Below, piece after piece: positions 1 to 9,339 of a stretch of DNA of 64,000 nucleotides. The notes under the pieces were generated by a model that was not told the DNA's origin, did not search any database, and worked only from the letters and a program-made list of their open reading frames with translations. This DNA is from Listeria aquatica FSL S10-1188 (GTDB taxonomy: Bacteria > Bacillota > Bacilli > Lactobacillales > Listeriaceae). How positions within the stretch are numbered: the stretch's first letter is position 1; the number at the start of each line of letters is the position of its first letter. The stretch lies in assembly GCF_000525795.1 (NCBI RefSeq), contig NZ_AOCG01000006.1, forward strand, positions 1-64,000, given 5' to 3'. Made by a program: the position numbers and the translations under genes.

Positions 1-88
1 CCATCTGAACTTTAATGAGCTGTAGTATTCGCTTCGCATCTTCTTTTAGTAACTCCACCGCCTGATTCCGATGATCCGTTTGATCCAT
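1..88 (-). CDS. ylaN: YlaN family protein (UPF0358), N-terminal fragment
   Basis: This is the first 29 codons of a gene that runs off the left edge of the window. The reading MDQTDHRNQAVELLKEDA, followed by KRILQLIKVQM, matches the start of the YlaN/UPF0358 family as I recall it (HRQKAFELLKVDAEKI... in Bacillus). A purine-rich AGGGGGTC ribosome binding site lies about 7 bases before the ATG. YlaN is a small alpha-helical protein linked in Bacillus and Staphylococcus to iron homeostasis through Fur; that role is family knowledge, not visible here. It is divergent from ylaI. Confidence 0.75.
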   Translation of the reverse strand, partial: MDQTDHRNQAVELLKEDAKRILQLIKVQM

Positions 89-221
89 CACAGATGACCC
101 CCTGTCGTACGCGATAAACGCTTAATCTACTCTTTCTATACCTAAAAGTATAGCATAAAAAAAAACAGTCTGCAAATGCTTTCTATTCATAAAATCATCC
201 TTTTCCTTGATTTTCAAAACA

Positions 222-230
222 TGTTATAAT
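222..230 (+). promoter_or_regulatory. Extended -10 promoter of ylaI
   Basis: TGTTATAAT is a perfect extended -10 (TG-N-TATAAT), about 20 bases before the ylaI ATG. No good -35 is seen, as is usual for extended -10 promoters. Confidence 0.5.
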
Positions 231-251
231 AAAAACATCGAGGTGATAAGA

Positions 252-494
252 ATGAAAGCAACTTGTATTTTATGTGGAACTGTCAATGAACTAGATGATC
301 GCGATTTCAAAACAAAGCGATTGAGAAATAAACCCATTCGGTTATATCTATGTCCTGAGTGCGATCACCGTATTGCCATAAAAACAATGGAGCGCATTAA
401 TTCTGGAAAATTCCGATTCAATAAATCATTTACCAAACCCTTCAGCCAGTTAAAACGTGAAGTTGAAGCTAGGGAAAAAGAAAACGCAGAATAA
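252..494 (+). CDS. ylaI: YlaI-like zinc-ribbon protein (DUF2197)
   Basis: The product is an 80-residue small protein with two CxxC pairs (CILC near residue 5 and CPEC near residue 36), the pattern of a zinc ribbon, followed by a basic C-terminal half. It resembles Bacillus YlaI; the function is unknown. The start is set at the ATG preceded by GAGGTGATAAGA; a longer frame opening at 207 starts inside the promoter and is rejected. It ends at a bidirectional terminator shared with the lipoprotein gene downstream on the other strand. Confidence 0.8.
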   Translation: MKATCILCGTVNELDDRDFKTKRLRNKPIRLYLCPECDHRIAIKTMERINSGKFRFNKSFTKPFSQLKREVEAREKENAE

Positions 495-565
495 AAAAAG
501 CTTGGAACGAAGTGATGAATTACAAGAATAATTATTTCTTGTAAATTCCTTCGATTCCAAGCTTT
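495..565. terminator. Bidirectional terminator between ylaI and the lipoprotein gene
   Basis: AAAAAGCTTGGAA...CGAAG pairs with CTTCG...TTCCAAGCTTTTT, with an inner ACAAGAA/TTCTTGT stem. A/T runs on both sides allow termination of both convergent genes. Confidence 0.75.
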
Positions 566-568
566 TTA

Positions 569-1438
569 TTATTGGACTTTAAAAGTTGCAATTTCATCGT
601 CGCCTTTTACAGCTTTGTTATCCATTTTGCTCGGATTTGGAACTGCTAGACGAGGATTGGATTTCAAGTCTTCAAATTTAGCATCATCTAAAATATAAGT
701 GACAAAACCTTCAGCCGTTTTCCCTGGAGCAAATACGTAAGGATCGCTTGTGCTACCTTTAATTTTGTATTTAGCAGGTACAAAGTTATCTAAGCTTCCT
801 CCTGTAACAGAAGAATTCCCAGCTAAACTGATTTGTTCAGGCTTATATGTCAAATTCTCATTTATTTGGTTAAAGATGGAAAAATCAATCGTCACTACAT
901 AACCGCCATTTTGAATCGAACTTTCTGGGGAATACTGGTCGATTTTCTTCGTTGGTTTTTCTACTTTTTCCACCTTATATTGATTCACACGAATTGTCAG
1001 CGAACCAAAATCTTTGATAAAAGTTGGTGAATAACTGCCATAAACTGTTGTCACCTTACCTCCTGTGATTGGTTCAACATTCGATACCATAAAAGCACTT
1101 TTTGAAATCTGAGGAGCTGCGATCGTTTGTTTGACTGGAGTTTGTTTACTGCTCTTAGATTCATTTGTATTTGTTGATGGTTCCGATTTATTCGTATCCT
1201 CTTTCGTTGTTGCATCTTTACTCTCGGACGAAGAATCATTAGCTTTTTCCTCATTAGATTTAGCTGTACTTGACTCTTTCTCGTCACTTTTTTCCTTTGG
1301 TTTCTTATCCTTTTTCTCAGCTTTTTGTTCCTGCTTGCTCTCTTCTTTTTTCTCTTTGTCAGCAGATTTATCGGAACCACAAGCTACAACAAAAAGGGCT
1401 ACCATCAAAATCATCATGGCACTTAACCACTTTTTCAT
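569..1438 (-). CDS. Lipoprotein with Lys/Glu/Ser-rich linker
   Basis: The 289-residue product begins with a lipoprotein signal (MKKWLSAMMILMVALFVVAC), with the lipobox Cys at residue 20, so it should be exported and anchored to the membrane by LspA. Residues about 22-100 are low complexity, rich in K, E, S, D and N, typical of a spacer crossing the wall. The C-terminal 180 residues look like an extracellular beta-rich domain, possibly of the DUF4352/DUF5068 kind; I cannot assign it. The start is the ATG at 1438, about 9 bases after AAGGAG; an upstream in-frame GTG abuts the ribosome binding site. A gene of this kind sits beside typA in Listeria as I recall. Confidence 0.75.
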   Translation of the reverse strand: MKKWLSAMMILMVALFVVACGSDKSADKEKKEESKQEQKAEKKDKKPKEKSDEKESSTAKSNEEKANDSSSESKDATTKEDTNKSEPSTNTNESKSSKQTPVKQTIAAPQISKSAFMVSNVEPITGGKVTTVYGSYSPTFIKDFGSLTIRVNQYKVEKVEKPTKKIDQYSPESSIQNGGYVVTIDFSIFNQINENLTYKPEQISLAGNSSVTGGSLDNFVPAKYKIKGSTSDPYVFAPGKTAEGFVTYILDDAKFEDLKSNPRLAVPNPSKMDNKAVKGDDEIATFKVQ

Positions 1439-1613
1439 CGTACACACTCCTTCCTGATACTTTTACTATAACAGAAATCTCCCAACATTACAATTATGTT
1501 ACAAACATTTCTTTTAAAAAAACAAGCCTAAAAAAAATCCCCCTTTTTCGGTTACTCCTTATCAACTTATTTTTTTATACATTCAATATACCAAAAACCA
1601 GATTTTGATACAA

Positions 1614-1651
1614 ATAAAGACGATACAGCACAAAGGCTATATCGTCTTTAT
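1614..1651 (-). terminator. Terminator after typA
   Basis: ATAAAGACGAT (1614-1624) pairs perfectly with ATCGTCTTTAT (1641-1651), just past the typA stop on the minus strand. The T-run is short, so efficiency is uncertain. Confidence 0.6.
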
Positions 1652-1654
1652 CAA

Positions 1655-3494
1655 TCATTCTGCGCTTTTTTTACGTTTTGCTGCTTTTTCACGTTCATTC
1701 TTGTTCAAAATCTTTTTACGTAGGCGAACATTTTCAGGCGTTATTTCACAATACTCGTCATCATTCAAGAATTCAAGCGATTCTTCAAGGGACAAATGGC
1801 GTGGGCGCTTGATCACATTCGTTTGATCTTTCGTCGCCGAACGAACATTGGTCATTTGTTTCGCTTTTGTAATGTTAACCGCGATATCATTTTCACGGCT
1901 ATTTTCACCAACGATCATACCTTCATAGATTTCTGTTCCCGGCTCTACAAAAATTGTTCCACGGTCTTCGACTTGCATGATTCCGTAAGTGGTTGTCTTT
2001 CCAGTTTCCATTGAAACAAGAGCTCCATTACGGCGTCCACCAACGCGCCCTGTTTGCATTGGTTCATAATCAAGGAACGTATGGTTAATGATTCCGTATC
2101 CACGTGTCATGGATAGGAAATCCGTCGTATAACCAATCAGTCCACGTGCAGGCACTTTAAATTGGAGACGCACTTGCCCATTTCCATCATTGATCATGTT
2201 TTGCATTTCACCTTTACGTTGACTGATAGATTCAATGACAGCTCCCATAAATTCTTCTGGTGTATCAATTTGCACATCTTCAACGGGCTCTGATTTCACA
2301 CCATCAATTTCACGAATGATCACTTCTGGTTTTGAAACTTGAAGTTCATACCCTTCACGACGCATCGTTTCAATTAAAATCGACAAATGTAACTCACCGC
2401 GTCCAGAAACTGTCCAAGCATCTGGAGAATTCGTTGGTTCCACACGTAGCGATACATCCGTTTGAAGCTCAGCCATCAAACGTTCTTCAATTTTACGACT
2501 TGTCACGTGCTTCCCTTCACGTCCAGCAAACGGACTGTTATTCGTTACAAATGTCATTTGTAGCGTTGGTTCATCAATCCGGAGTACTGGGAGTTTATCT
2601 TGATGTTCAAACGGCGTTACCGTTTCACCAACGAAGATGTCTTCCATTCCAGAAAGAGCCACCAAATCGCCTGCTTTTGCTTCTTCAATTTCAACTCGTT
2701 TCAAGCCGAAGAAACCAAACATTTTCGTTACCCGGAATTGTTTGACCGAGCCATCTAATTTCATAAGTGCAACCGTTTGTCCTACATGCATTGTTCCGCG
2801 GAAAATACGGCCAATTCCGATACGACCCACATAATCATTATAATCAAGAAGTGATACTTGGAATTGTAACGGCTCATCGCTATTATCAACTGGCGCTGGA
2901 ATATGTTCAATGATCGTATCCAGTAAAGGCTTCATGGTAGCTTCTTGATTTGCTGGATCAGAATCCATGCTTGAAGTTCCATTAATTGCAGAAGCATAAA
3001 TCACCGGGAATTCAAGCTGGTCATCATTAGCTCCAAGCTCAATGAAAAGTTCCAATACTTCATCGACAACTTCCTCTGGACGAGCAAAATCACGGTCAAT
3101 TTTATTCACAACAACAATAGGTGTTAAGTTTTGCTCTAGCGCTTTTTTTAGTACAAAACGCGTTTGCGGCATTGTTCCTTCATAAGCATCTACGACAAGC
3201 AAAACCCCCATCAACCATTTTCATGATTCGTTCTACTTCTCCACCAAAGTCGGCGTGTCCAGGTGTATCCATGATATTTACACGTACACCTTCATAATCA
3301 ATTGCTGTATTTTTCGCTAAAATTGTGATGCCGCGTTCTCTTTCAAGGTCATTACTGTCCATCGCACGCTCATCCACATGTTCATTGGAACGGAATGTTC
3401 CAGACTGTTTCAACAATTCATCCACAAGCGTTGTTTTACCATGGTCAACGTGCGCAATGATTGCAATATTACGAATATCTTCTCTTAATTTCAC
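1655..3494 (-). CDS. typA: TypA/BipA ribosome-binding GTPase (frameshifted in this sequence)
   Basis: This encodes a translational GTPase of about 612 residues, close to family length, that binds the ribosome under stress and helps 50S assembly. The N-terminal 97 residues (P-loop [10 protein letters not shown]3 [14 protein letters not shown]) and the remaining 515 residues (G4 NKIDR, EF-Tu-like domain II, EF-G-like C-terminal domains) lie in different frames. The break is in a run of five C on the plus strand at 3205-3209; four would restore [15 protein letters not shown]. The start is GTG at 3494, ten bases after AGGAGG. Because both parts are fully conserved, a sequencing insertion is more likely than a real mutation. 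Confidence 0.93.
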
Positions 3495-3597
3495 TTTCTA
3501 GTTTCCTCCTAAAAATAGGCTTTCAGTCGTTTTCAAACGAAAAGCTGATCCTAAAACTTCTATTGTCAAGATCAAAACTGCATTAGAGCCTAAATAA

Positions 3598-3626
3598 AGA
3601 GGAAAATAACGATTATTTTCCTCTTG
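3598..3626 (-). terminator. Terminator after suhB-like gene
   Basis: AAGAGGAAAATAA and TTATTTTCCTCTT form a 13-bp perfect stem with a 3-base loop, in the gap between the suhB-like gene and typA. Confidence 0.6.
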
Positions 3627-3715
3627 CAGCCGATCGATCCGTTAAATTCAACTCACCTATTATAACACAACTTGATGAAAGAAAACACACATTTGTTTTC
3701 AGAAAAGCAATTTTT

Positions 3716-4504
3716 TCATTTCTTTAGATATAAATTTTGAAGTTCTTGGTACACCTTTGGAAGGGCAACAACTGAAGTTCCTTTTTCAAGCATATCAATT
3801 TCTTCTCCAGAAAGCCTTGAAACGATACATCCAAGTTCTTCAGCAATGATTTTTGAAGCTGCAACATCCCATGGCGCGAGATTCGCTGCAAGATAAGCAC
3901 CGGCGCGCTCTGTCGCAACTGCCATAAATTCAAGTGACGCAGCTCCGTAAAGACGTAAACCGCGAGAAACTCGGATTGCCTCTTTTAATTTTGGATAGAG
4001 GTTCACCGCGCTTAAGTTTGCAATAAGAAGGCTATCTGCCACACCACGCCTATCGCTTACTTTTCGGATTTCACGTCCATTTAAGGTCGCTCCCTTTCCT
4101 TTTTCTCCCACATACAAATCATCTTTTTCAACGTCATAAACAATCCCGTATTCGCCAATTCCATCCATATATAAAGCTATAGAAATCGCAAAATCGCGCT
4201 TTTGTTCCACAAAATTGAGCGTTCCATCGATTGGGTCAATAATCCAAACGGCACCTTCAAGTGACTCTACTTTATGTTCAGCGTTTTCCTCGCCAAAGAT
4301 CCGGTGTGACGGGAAATATTGCTTCAAATAACGTGTAAAAAGCGCTTCTATATATTGATCGACCTCTGTCACCAAATCATTCCGACTAGATTTCGTTTCG
4401 ATCCATAGCTCTTTTTCAAACGAAGCTTCTATATATTGTTTAGCCTCCATGAGAAAAACTTTCATCATTTCTTTTGCCTCTTCCACTATTTCTTGCTTAT
4501 TCAC
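3716..4504 (-). CDS. suhB: Inositol monophosphatase family protein
   Basis: The 262-residue protein is a Mg-dependent, Li-sensitive phosphatase of the IMPase/SuhB/YktC family. It shows GEEN near residue 75, WIIDPIDGTLNF near 90 (the DPxDGT metal site) and APWDVAA near 215 (second metal site), all intact. It probably dephosphorylates inositol phosphate or a similar sugar phosphate in the cytoplasm; the substrate cannot be told from sequence. The start is GTG at 4504, about 9 bases after AAGGAG; an earlier TTG at 4522 would overlap the ribosome binding site. It is divergent from yktB. Confidence 0.88.
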   Translation of the reverse strand: MNKQEIVEEAKEMMKVFLMEAKQYIEASFEKELWIETKSSRNDLVTEVDQYIEALFTRYLKQYFPSHRIFGEENAEHKVESLEGAVWIIDPIDGTLNFVEQKRDFAISIALYMDGIGEYGIVYDVEKDDLYVGEKGKGATLNGREIRKVSDRRGVADSLLIANLSAVNLYPKLKEAIRVSRGLRLYGAASLEFMAVATERAGAYLAANLAPWDVAASKIIAEELGCIVSRLSGEEIDMLEKGTSVVALPKVYQELQNLYLKK

Positions 4505-4578
4505 ATGATCCCGCTCCTTCAATTTGTTATCCTCATTTTAGCACAGCACATCTCTACTTGTGAAGAAAGCCAGTTGCT

Positions 4579-4607
4579 TTGCCTTGCCAGTTGTTCTTTT
4601 ATATAAT
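4579..4607 (+). promoter_or_regulatory. Promoter of yktB
   Basis: TTGCCT (4579-4584) and TATAAT (4602-4607) are separated by 17 bases, 40 bases before the yktB start codon. Confidence 0.65.
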
Positions 4608-4646
4608 GAAAGGGTGAGCACGATTTCAAACTGGGAGGAATTAAAA

Positions 4647-5261
4647 ATGACCGAAGCTTTTTCAAAAAAGGATTTTAAAGCGATGAAACAACCTGGGCTT
4701 GACGCACGGATGGAGGCCATTCAAACAGAAATCCAGCCAAAATTTCAACAACTCGGAGAAACACTTACTTCATTTCTTAGCCTAGAGCTTGGAACCGAGA
4801 TGTTTCTACATATCGCAAAACACGCACGCCGCTCTGTAAATCCACCAGAAAGCACTTGGCTTGCCATCGCTAATGATAAGCGCGGCTACAAAAAACACCC
4901 TCACTTTCAGGTGGGACTATTCGAGGATCATGTTTTTGTCTGGCTCGCTTTTATTTATGAAAACAAAGAACGTCAAAAAATTGCAGAACGTTTTTTAAAG
5001 CAAGAAAAATTGTTCAAAAAGCTATCAGCAAACAACTATAGCCTTTCAAAAGATCACACCATCCCTGATTATTTTCCACTTCAAGAAAAATCACTCGAAG
5101 ACACGCTTGTCCGATTTCGTGATGTAAAAAAAGGAGAATTTCTTGTTGGTAAAGTTTACCAAGAAAACGACCCCATTTTGCAATCCCTCGACAGCTTTTT
5201 ACTGGAAGTAGAAACCATTTTTGATCATCTTTTACCGCTCTACCGACTTGCCATAAAATAA
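4647..5261 (+). CDS. yktB: YktB family protein (DUF1054/UPF0637)
   Basis: The 204-residue soluble protein matches the YktB/UPF0637 family, whose biochemical role is unknown. Visible features are an N-terminal charged segment (FSKKDFKAMKQPGLDARM), the family-typical HARRSVNPPESTWLAIA stretch near residue 65, and HPHFQVGLFEDHVFVWLA near residue 90. No signal peptide or membrane segment is present. The ATG at 4647 follows GGGAGG by a normal distance. It has its own promoter and sits back to back with the suhB-like gene. Confidence 0.82.
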   Translation: MTEAFSKKDFKAMKQPGLDARMEAIQTEIQPKFQQLGETLTSFLSLELGTEMFLHIAKHARRSVNPPESTWLAIANDKRGYKKHPHFQVGLFEDHVFVWLAFIYENKERQKIAERFLKQEKLFKKLSANNYSLSKDHTIPDYFPLQEKSLEDTLVRFRDVKKGEFLVGKVYQENDPILQSLDSFLLEVETIFDHLLPLYRLAIK

Positions 5262-5264
5262 CCA

Positions 5265-5293
5265 TGTACAAATAGGCTTAAAGCCGTTATAAT
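5265..5293 (+). promoter_or_regulatory. Promoter of the small ORF-corA unit
   Basis: TGTACA (5265-5270) and TATAAT (5288-5293) are spaced by 17 bases, ahead of the 36-codon ORF and corA. The -35 is a weak match. Confidence 0.5.
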
Positions 5294-5328
5294 GGTAGAG
5301 TTGAATACGAAAGGGAGTGAATAATCTA

Positions 5329-5439
5329 ATGGAAAAAATGAACCGAAAACCGAGTGAACCAGATCCGCATCGAAGTTTAAAGAAGCTGGTCCATTTTGCC
5401 TTAGGTTATCTCCGAGGTGCGATGTACCTGCTTAAATGA
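5329..5439 (+). CDS. 36-residue small protein upstream of corA
   Basis: A short ORF, MEKMNRKPSEPDPHRS continuing to LKKLVHFALGYLRGAMYLLK, has a good ribosome binding site (AAGGGAGTG) and lies between a promoter and corA, 22 bases before the corA start. The N-terminal half is charged and proline-rich; the C-terminal half is a likely amphipathic or membrane-binding helix. It may be a small membrane-associated protein or a leader peptide for corA. I do not recognise a family. Confidence 0.5.
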   Translation: MEKMNRKPSEPDPHRSLKKLVHFALGYLRGAMYLLK

Positions 5440-5461
5440 AAAGATTGAGGAGGTTTTAGCG

Positions 5462-6405
5462 ATGCACCAAATTTTCAAATCAAATGCGGACGGGAAACTT
5501 GAAGAGCTAGAAATGCCTGAACGCAATGCTTGGGTGAATATTGTAGCCCCAACATCAGAAGAAATTAATCAAGTTGCAGAAGAATATCAAATTCCACTCG
5601 AATTCTTGGAAGACTCACTCGATAAAGATGAAAGCGCCCGGATTGAACGGATGATGACACGGATTCTGTTTTAATCATTTGTGACTTTCCAGTTGCGGAT
5701 GAAGATGATATCCATTATGCTTCGTTTGAAACGGTTCCGATGGGAATTATTTTGACAAAAGATTATTTTATTACCATTTGTACAATTGATAGTTCCATCA
5801 TCCAGTCTTTTGTTAAACGCCGAATCAAGGGCTTTTATACGCACATGAAAACACGTTTTGCTTTGCAGATTTTGTATTTAATTTCAACGCAATTCTTGCG
5901 TCACTTGAAACGCTTGAATCGTCAAACGGATGAAATTGAAAAAGAACTGCACGAATCCATGAAAAATAAACAACTTTACGACCTCATGGGGATCGAGAAA
6001 AGTCTAGTTTATTTTGTCACTGCCTTAAAGTCAAACAAGCTTGTGCTTGATAAAATGATGCGTCAAAACATTGTCAAAATGTACGAAGAAGATCAGGACT
6101 TGCTGGAAGATGTAATCATCGAAAATCGACAAGGAATTGAAATGGCAGAAGTTCATTCCAATATCTTAAGCGGAATGATGGATGCTTACGCTTCGATTAT
6201 TTCTAACAACATGAATATTGTGATGAAGTTCTTAACTTCTTTCACCATTATTTTAACGATTCCTACGATGGTCTTTAGCTTTTACGGGATGAACGTAGAT
6301 TTACCGTTTATGCACATGCCTCTTGCTTGGGTTTTAACTCTCGGCATTTCTTTCGGTATCGCCGGTACGCTTGCCTTCGTTTTTTGGCGCCGCAAGTTCT
6401 TTTAA
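5462..6405 (+). CDS. corA: CorA-type Mg2+/Co2+ transporter (frameshifted in this sequence)
   Basis: This is a CorA-family divalent cation channel of about 314 residues. The N-terminal cytoplasmic domain and long helix lead to two C-terminal membrane segments, the first ending in the diagnostic YGMN motif (YGMNVDLPF). The frame breaks at about 5649: the sequence reads CGGATG where CGGGATG would continue RIERDDDTDSVLIICDF, so one G appears to be missing. This is one of the few deletion-type breaks in the window. The ATG at 5462 follows GAGGAGG by 9 bases. Transcription ends at the hairpin at 6414-6466. Confidence 0.92.
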
Positions 6406-6413
6406 AAGCCAAA

Positions 6414-6466
6414 TAAAAAAAAGCTGTATGCACGATTTTTACGCGCACACAGCTTTTTTTTATTTA
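6414..6466. terminator. Bidirectional terminator between corA and the DsbA-like gene
   Basis: AAAAAAAGCTGT...GC pairs with GC...ACAGCTTTTTTTT, with long A/T tails on both sides, serving both convergent genes. Confidence 0.8.
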
Positions 6467-6993
6467 CCAAATTCTTCATTAAGAAGTGCAGTGAGTTCAT
6501 CTGGTGTGATATGTTCATCAAAAATATGCTCACCTACAACAACAGTTGGCACAAGCGTCACATTTGCACGTCCTGCTTCTTCAATAATGGTTTTTGTTGC
6601 TTCTTGGTTGTTTTGTTCGCTCAGGCCTAGTTTTGTTTCCATATATTGCGCAACTTCATCCAGTGACAAGCTTCCCCACTCTTCTTGTGTTTCGAAAATC
6701 TTATCTATCGCTTGTAGCGATTCAAACGGCGCATCATAATTTAAATAGCGATGGGTTACATTACCACGTTGTAAGGATTCTTTTTCTTTATCAAACGGTT
6801 TGATGATCAGCTCTATTTTGCCTTCTTCGATAAACCTCGACAAGACATCTCGTGATTCCTCATGCCATTTTTTGCAATACGGGCAACGCAAATTAATAAA
6901 GGACATGACTTTCACTTTGGCATTCTCACTTCTTGTAAGATGAATGCCTACTTCTGGTTTTACTTCCGCCGCTTTAATTTGACTGATATCCAT
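6460..6993 (-). CDS. DsbA/thioredoxin-fold protein, cytoplasmic
   Basis: The 177-residue protein has the thioredoxin-type CPYC motif at about residues 37-40 within FINLRCPYCKKWHEES, and a cis-Pro region (NVTLVPTVVVG) near residue 147, as in DSBA-like proteins. It has no signal peptide or membrane anchor, so it should act in the cytosol as a thiol oxidoreductase or chaperone rather than as a secreted disulfide catalyst. The start follows GAGGAGG. It lies 21 bases after the UPF0223 gene and is probably cotranscribed with it. Confidence 0.8.
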   Translation of the reverse strand: MDISQIKAAEVKPEVGIHLTRSENAKVKVMSFINLRCPYCKKWHEESRDVLSRFIEEGKIELIIKPFDKEKESLQRGNVTHRYLNYDAPFESLQAIDKIFETQEEWGSLSLDEVAQYMETKLGLSEQNNQEATKTIIEEAGRANVTLVPTVVVGEHIFDEHITPDELTALLNEEFGK

Positions 6994-7014
6994 TTCAAAT
7001 TCCTCCTCTTTTTA

Positions 7015-7288
7015 TTAAGGTCGCATCTTGATTGTACTAGTCGTTGTATTTTTTACGAGTTTCATAACTTGATAAGGCGAATAGCCGCTTACCGCTTCAA
7101 ATTCTTTTCCAAGCTGTTTTTCTTCTCCAATGGAAGGCACAACTTGCTTATAATCACGATAGCGTTTTTTTTAGTTCCTGTACGTCAATCCCTGACTCAT
7201 ATGCTTTTTCAATCGACTCAAAATATCGAATTACAGTAACAATTTCTTCTTTCGACCAGTCCATATTTAATGGATAGCTATAATTCAT
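7015..7288 (-). CDS. UPF0223 family protein, YktA-like (frameshifted in this sequence)
   Basis: Reading from the ATG at 7288 gives MNYSYPLNMDWSKEEIVTVI and on to GIDVQELKK, and in the next frame RYRDYKQVVPSIGEEKQLGK, then EVSGYSPYQVMKLV, ending at the TAA at 7015-7017. Joined, this is a 90-residue UPF0223 (YktA) protein of normal length; its function is unknown. The break is in a run of eight T on the plus strand (7165-7172) that should be seven. AGAGGA precedes the start. Neither half is long enough to be obvious alone, so it is easily missed. Confidence 0.78.
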
Positions 7289-7452
7289 TTTTTTTCATTC
7301 CTCTCGGAAGACTTCTAAAATCCGAAAGCAGTCTTTTTAAAACGAGCTTCTCCCCTCATTTTCTGGAGGGAATCTTGCTGTTTCTAGCTTTCATTCCTTA
7401 GATCTATTTTAGCATGTTCCTATTTTCGTTTTCAAAAAATGCGCTTCACGCC

Positions 7453-7485
7453 ATAAAAAAACTTCAGTTTTCTTGTAACTGAAGT
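7453..7485 (-). terminator. Terminator of the membrane protein gene at 7497-7880
   Basis: ACTTCAGTT (7461-7469) pairs with AACTGAAGT (7477-7485) and, on the minus strand, is followed by a run of seven T. Confidence 0.8.
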
Positions 7486-7496
7486 CCCCCTTGTTA

Positions 7497-7880
7497 TTAA
7501 TAGCTGTGCGCTTCTGCATGTCGTTCCATATAATCGATCCTCGCAAAATGGAGACCGATAAAAAACAAAACGGGCATGAGATATTGTAAAACGAAAACGA
7601 TACTGTAACGCAAGAAAACACTAGCAATTGGAAGTGCGATGACGGGATTAGTAAATGGTGTCATGATAATGCGAACTACTGCACGCCAACCATCTGTCGC
7701 ATGCATTTCATGAATAAAACCGACACCAAAATTGATCAGTGTGAGCACGAATAAACCGCCTGTTAAGATCATCAAGATGACAAATAAAAAAACGCGGAAT
7801 ATGAAATTGTCTCTCCATTTTTTAACACCTGGATTCTTATTGGATTTTATGAAATAAGTGCTTCTCCTTCGCACTCTCAT
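7497..7880 (-). CDS. Small membrane protein of unknown function
   Basis: The 127-residue product has a basic N-terminus (RVRRRS...KSNKN) and three probable membrane segments: about 28-52 (FLFVILMILTGGLFVLTLI), 70-92 and 95-115. No family is recognised. The ATG at 7880 lies only a few bases after the pdhD terminator and has no clear ribosome binding site; an AAGGAG sequence occurs inside codons 4-6 but no standard start codon follows it closely, so the true start is uncertain. A terminator follows immediately. Confidence 0.6.
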   Translation of the reverse strand: MRVRRRSTYFIKSNKNPGVKKWRDNFIFRVFLFVILMILTGGLFVLTLINFGVGFIHEMHATDGWRAVVRIIMTPFTNPVIALPIASVFLRYSIVFVLQYLMPVLFFIGLHFARIDYMERHAEAHSY

Positions 7881-7885
7881 TCTAG

Positions 7886-7926
7886 CAAAAAAATACGCTG
7901 TTTACAAACATGTAAACAGCGTATTT
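7886..7926 (-). terminator. Terminator of the pdh operon
   Basis: A 16-bp perfect stem (AAATACGCTGTTTACA with TGTAAACAGCGTATTT) with a 4-base loop is followed on the minus strand by seven T, 5 bases after the pdhD stop. Confidence 0.9.
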
Positions 7927-7930
7927 GACT

Positions 7931-9335
7931 TTAAATGTGAATTGGGCGACCAAGAGCTAACTCGGCTGCTTCCATTGTTAGTTCACCAAGCGATGGATGC
8001 GCGTGGATCGTAAGTGCGATATCCTCTGCTGTAACGCCTGTTTCAATGGCAAGTCCAATTTCAGAAATGATATCGGATGCGTTGATTCCGGCTACTTGAG
8101 CGCCAAGAACAAGTCCATCTTCTTTACGCGTAACAAGACGAACAAAACCTTCTGGAGCATCAAGTGACAAGGCACGTCCATTTCCACCAAGTGGGAATTT
8201 CGATGCTTTTACGTCGATACCTTTTTCTTTCGCTTTCTTTTTCAGTCATACCAACAGATGCAAGTTCTGGATCACTAAATACGACAGCTGGAAGTACAGT
8301 ATAATCGTTTTCCACTTTTTCACCAGCAATTGCTTCTGCAGCAACTTTTGCTTCATAACTTGCTTTATGTGCAAGTGGAACACCAGGAACGATATCGCCA
8401 ATCGCAAATACATTTGGAATATTTGTCCGACCTTGTTTGTCCACTTCAATTAAACCGCGTTCTGAAACTTTCACACCAAGTTGTTCCAGCCCAATTTCAT
8501 CTGTATTCGGACGACGACCAACAGTGACAAGCACGTAATCAGCATCAATTGTGTGTGTTTCACCGTTCGCTTCATAGGTTACTTTCACGCCATCTTCTGT
8601 TTCTTCTGCAGATTTAGCAAGTGCTTTTGTAACGATTTCAACGTTTTTGTTCTTCAAGCTACGTTTTACAAGTGAAACCATGTCTTTTTCATACGTTGGC
8701 AGAATTTCTGGGCCACCTTCTAAAATAGTTAGTTCTGTACCAAGATTTGCAAAAGCTCCGCCAAGTTCAGTTCCAATATATCCGCCACCAATAACGACTA
8801 GTTTTTTAGGAACTTCTTGAAGTGCCAGTGCGCCAGTTGAATTCAAGACACGTTTACCATATTTAAAACCTGGAATTTCAATTGGACGAGATCCCGTAGC
8901 AATAATGACATTATTAAAGGTATACGTTTGTGCAGAGTCTTCATGAATAACACGAAGTGAATGTTCATCCACAAAGAACGCTTCCCCGCTCACCATTTCC
9001 ACTTTATTCTTTTTAAGAAGACCTTTAACACCTGTTGTTAATTTGTTAACAACGCCGCCTTTCCACTCTTGTGCTTTTGTGAAATCAAGGTCTACTTCTT
9101 TTGCTTTCACACCCATGTGTTCGGAAAAACGAGCTTCTTCAAAGCGATGACCGATTGTGATCAATGCTTTTGAAGGAATACAGCCAACGTTTAAACATAC
9201 GCCGCCGTAATATTCTTTTTCAATAATCGTTACTTTTTGTCCAAGTTGTGCAGCACGAATTGCAGCTACATAACCACCAGGGCCAGCACCGATAACTATT
9301 GTATCTCTTTCTTCTGGAAAATCTCCTACAACCAT
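7931..9335 (-). CDS. pdhD: Dihydrolipoamide dehydrogenase, E3 of pyruvate dehydrogenase (frameshifted in this sequence)
   Basis: E3 is the FAD enzyme that reoxidises the lipoyl arms of E2 with NAD+. About 467 residues are seen: FAD site [12 protein letters not shown] near residue 13, redox disulfide CLNVGC near 48-53, NAD site [13 protein letters not shown] near 180, and dimer-interface HAHPSLGE near 445. The frame breaks where a TTT at 8234-8236 should be TT; removing one base restores [18 protein letters not shown]. The ATG is 4 bases after the pdhC stop, with GGAGG inside the end of pdhC. It is the last gene of the operon, followed by a strong terminator. Confidence 0.94.
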
Positions 9336-9339
9336 TATT

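Noticed and set aside
569-1438. GTG at 1447 as start of the lipoprotein gene
   Set aside because: It lies directly against the AAGGAG ribosome binding site; the ATG three codons later has proper spacing and gives a standard signal peptide.
1131-1457. 108-codon plus-strand ORF opposite the lipoprotein gene
   Set aside because: It is the antisense shadow of the low-complexity linker, with no ribosome binding site and only repetitive Ser/Leu/Phe composition.
7409-7627. 72-codon minus-strand ORF overlapping the terminator at 7453-7485
   Set aside because: It runs through a strong terminator and overlaps the membrane protein gene in another frame.
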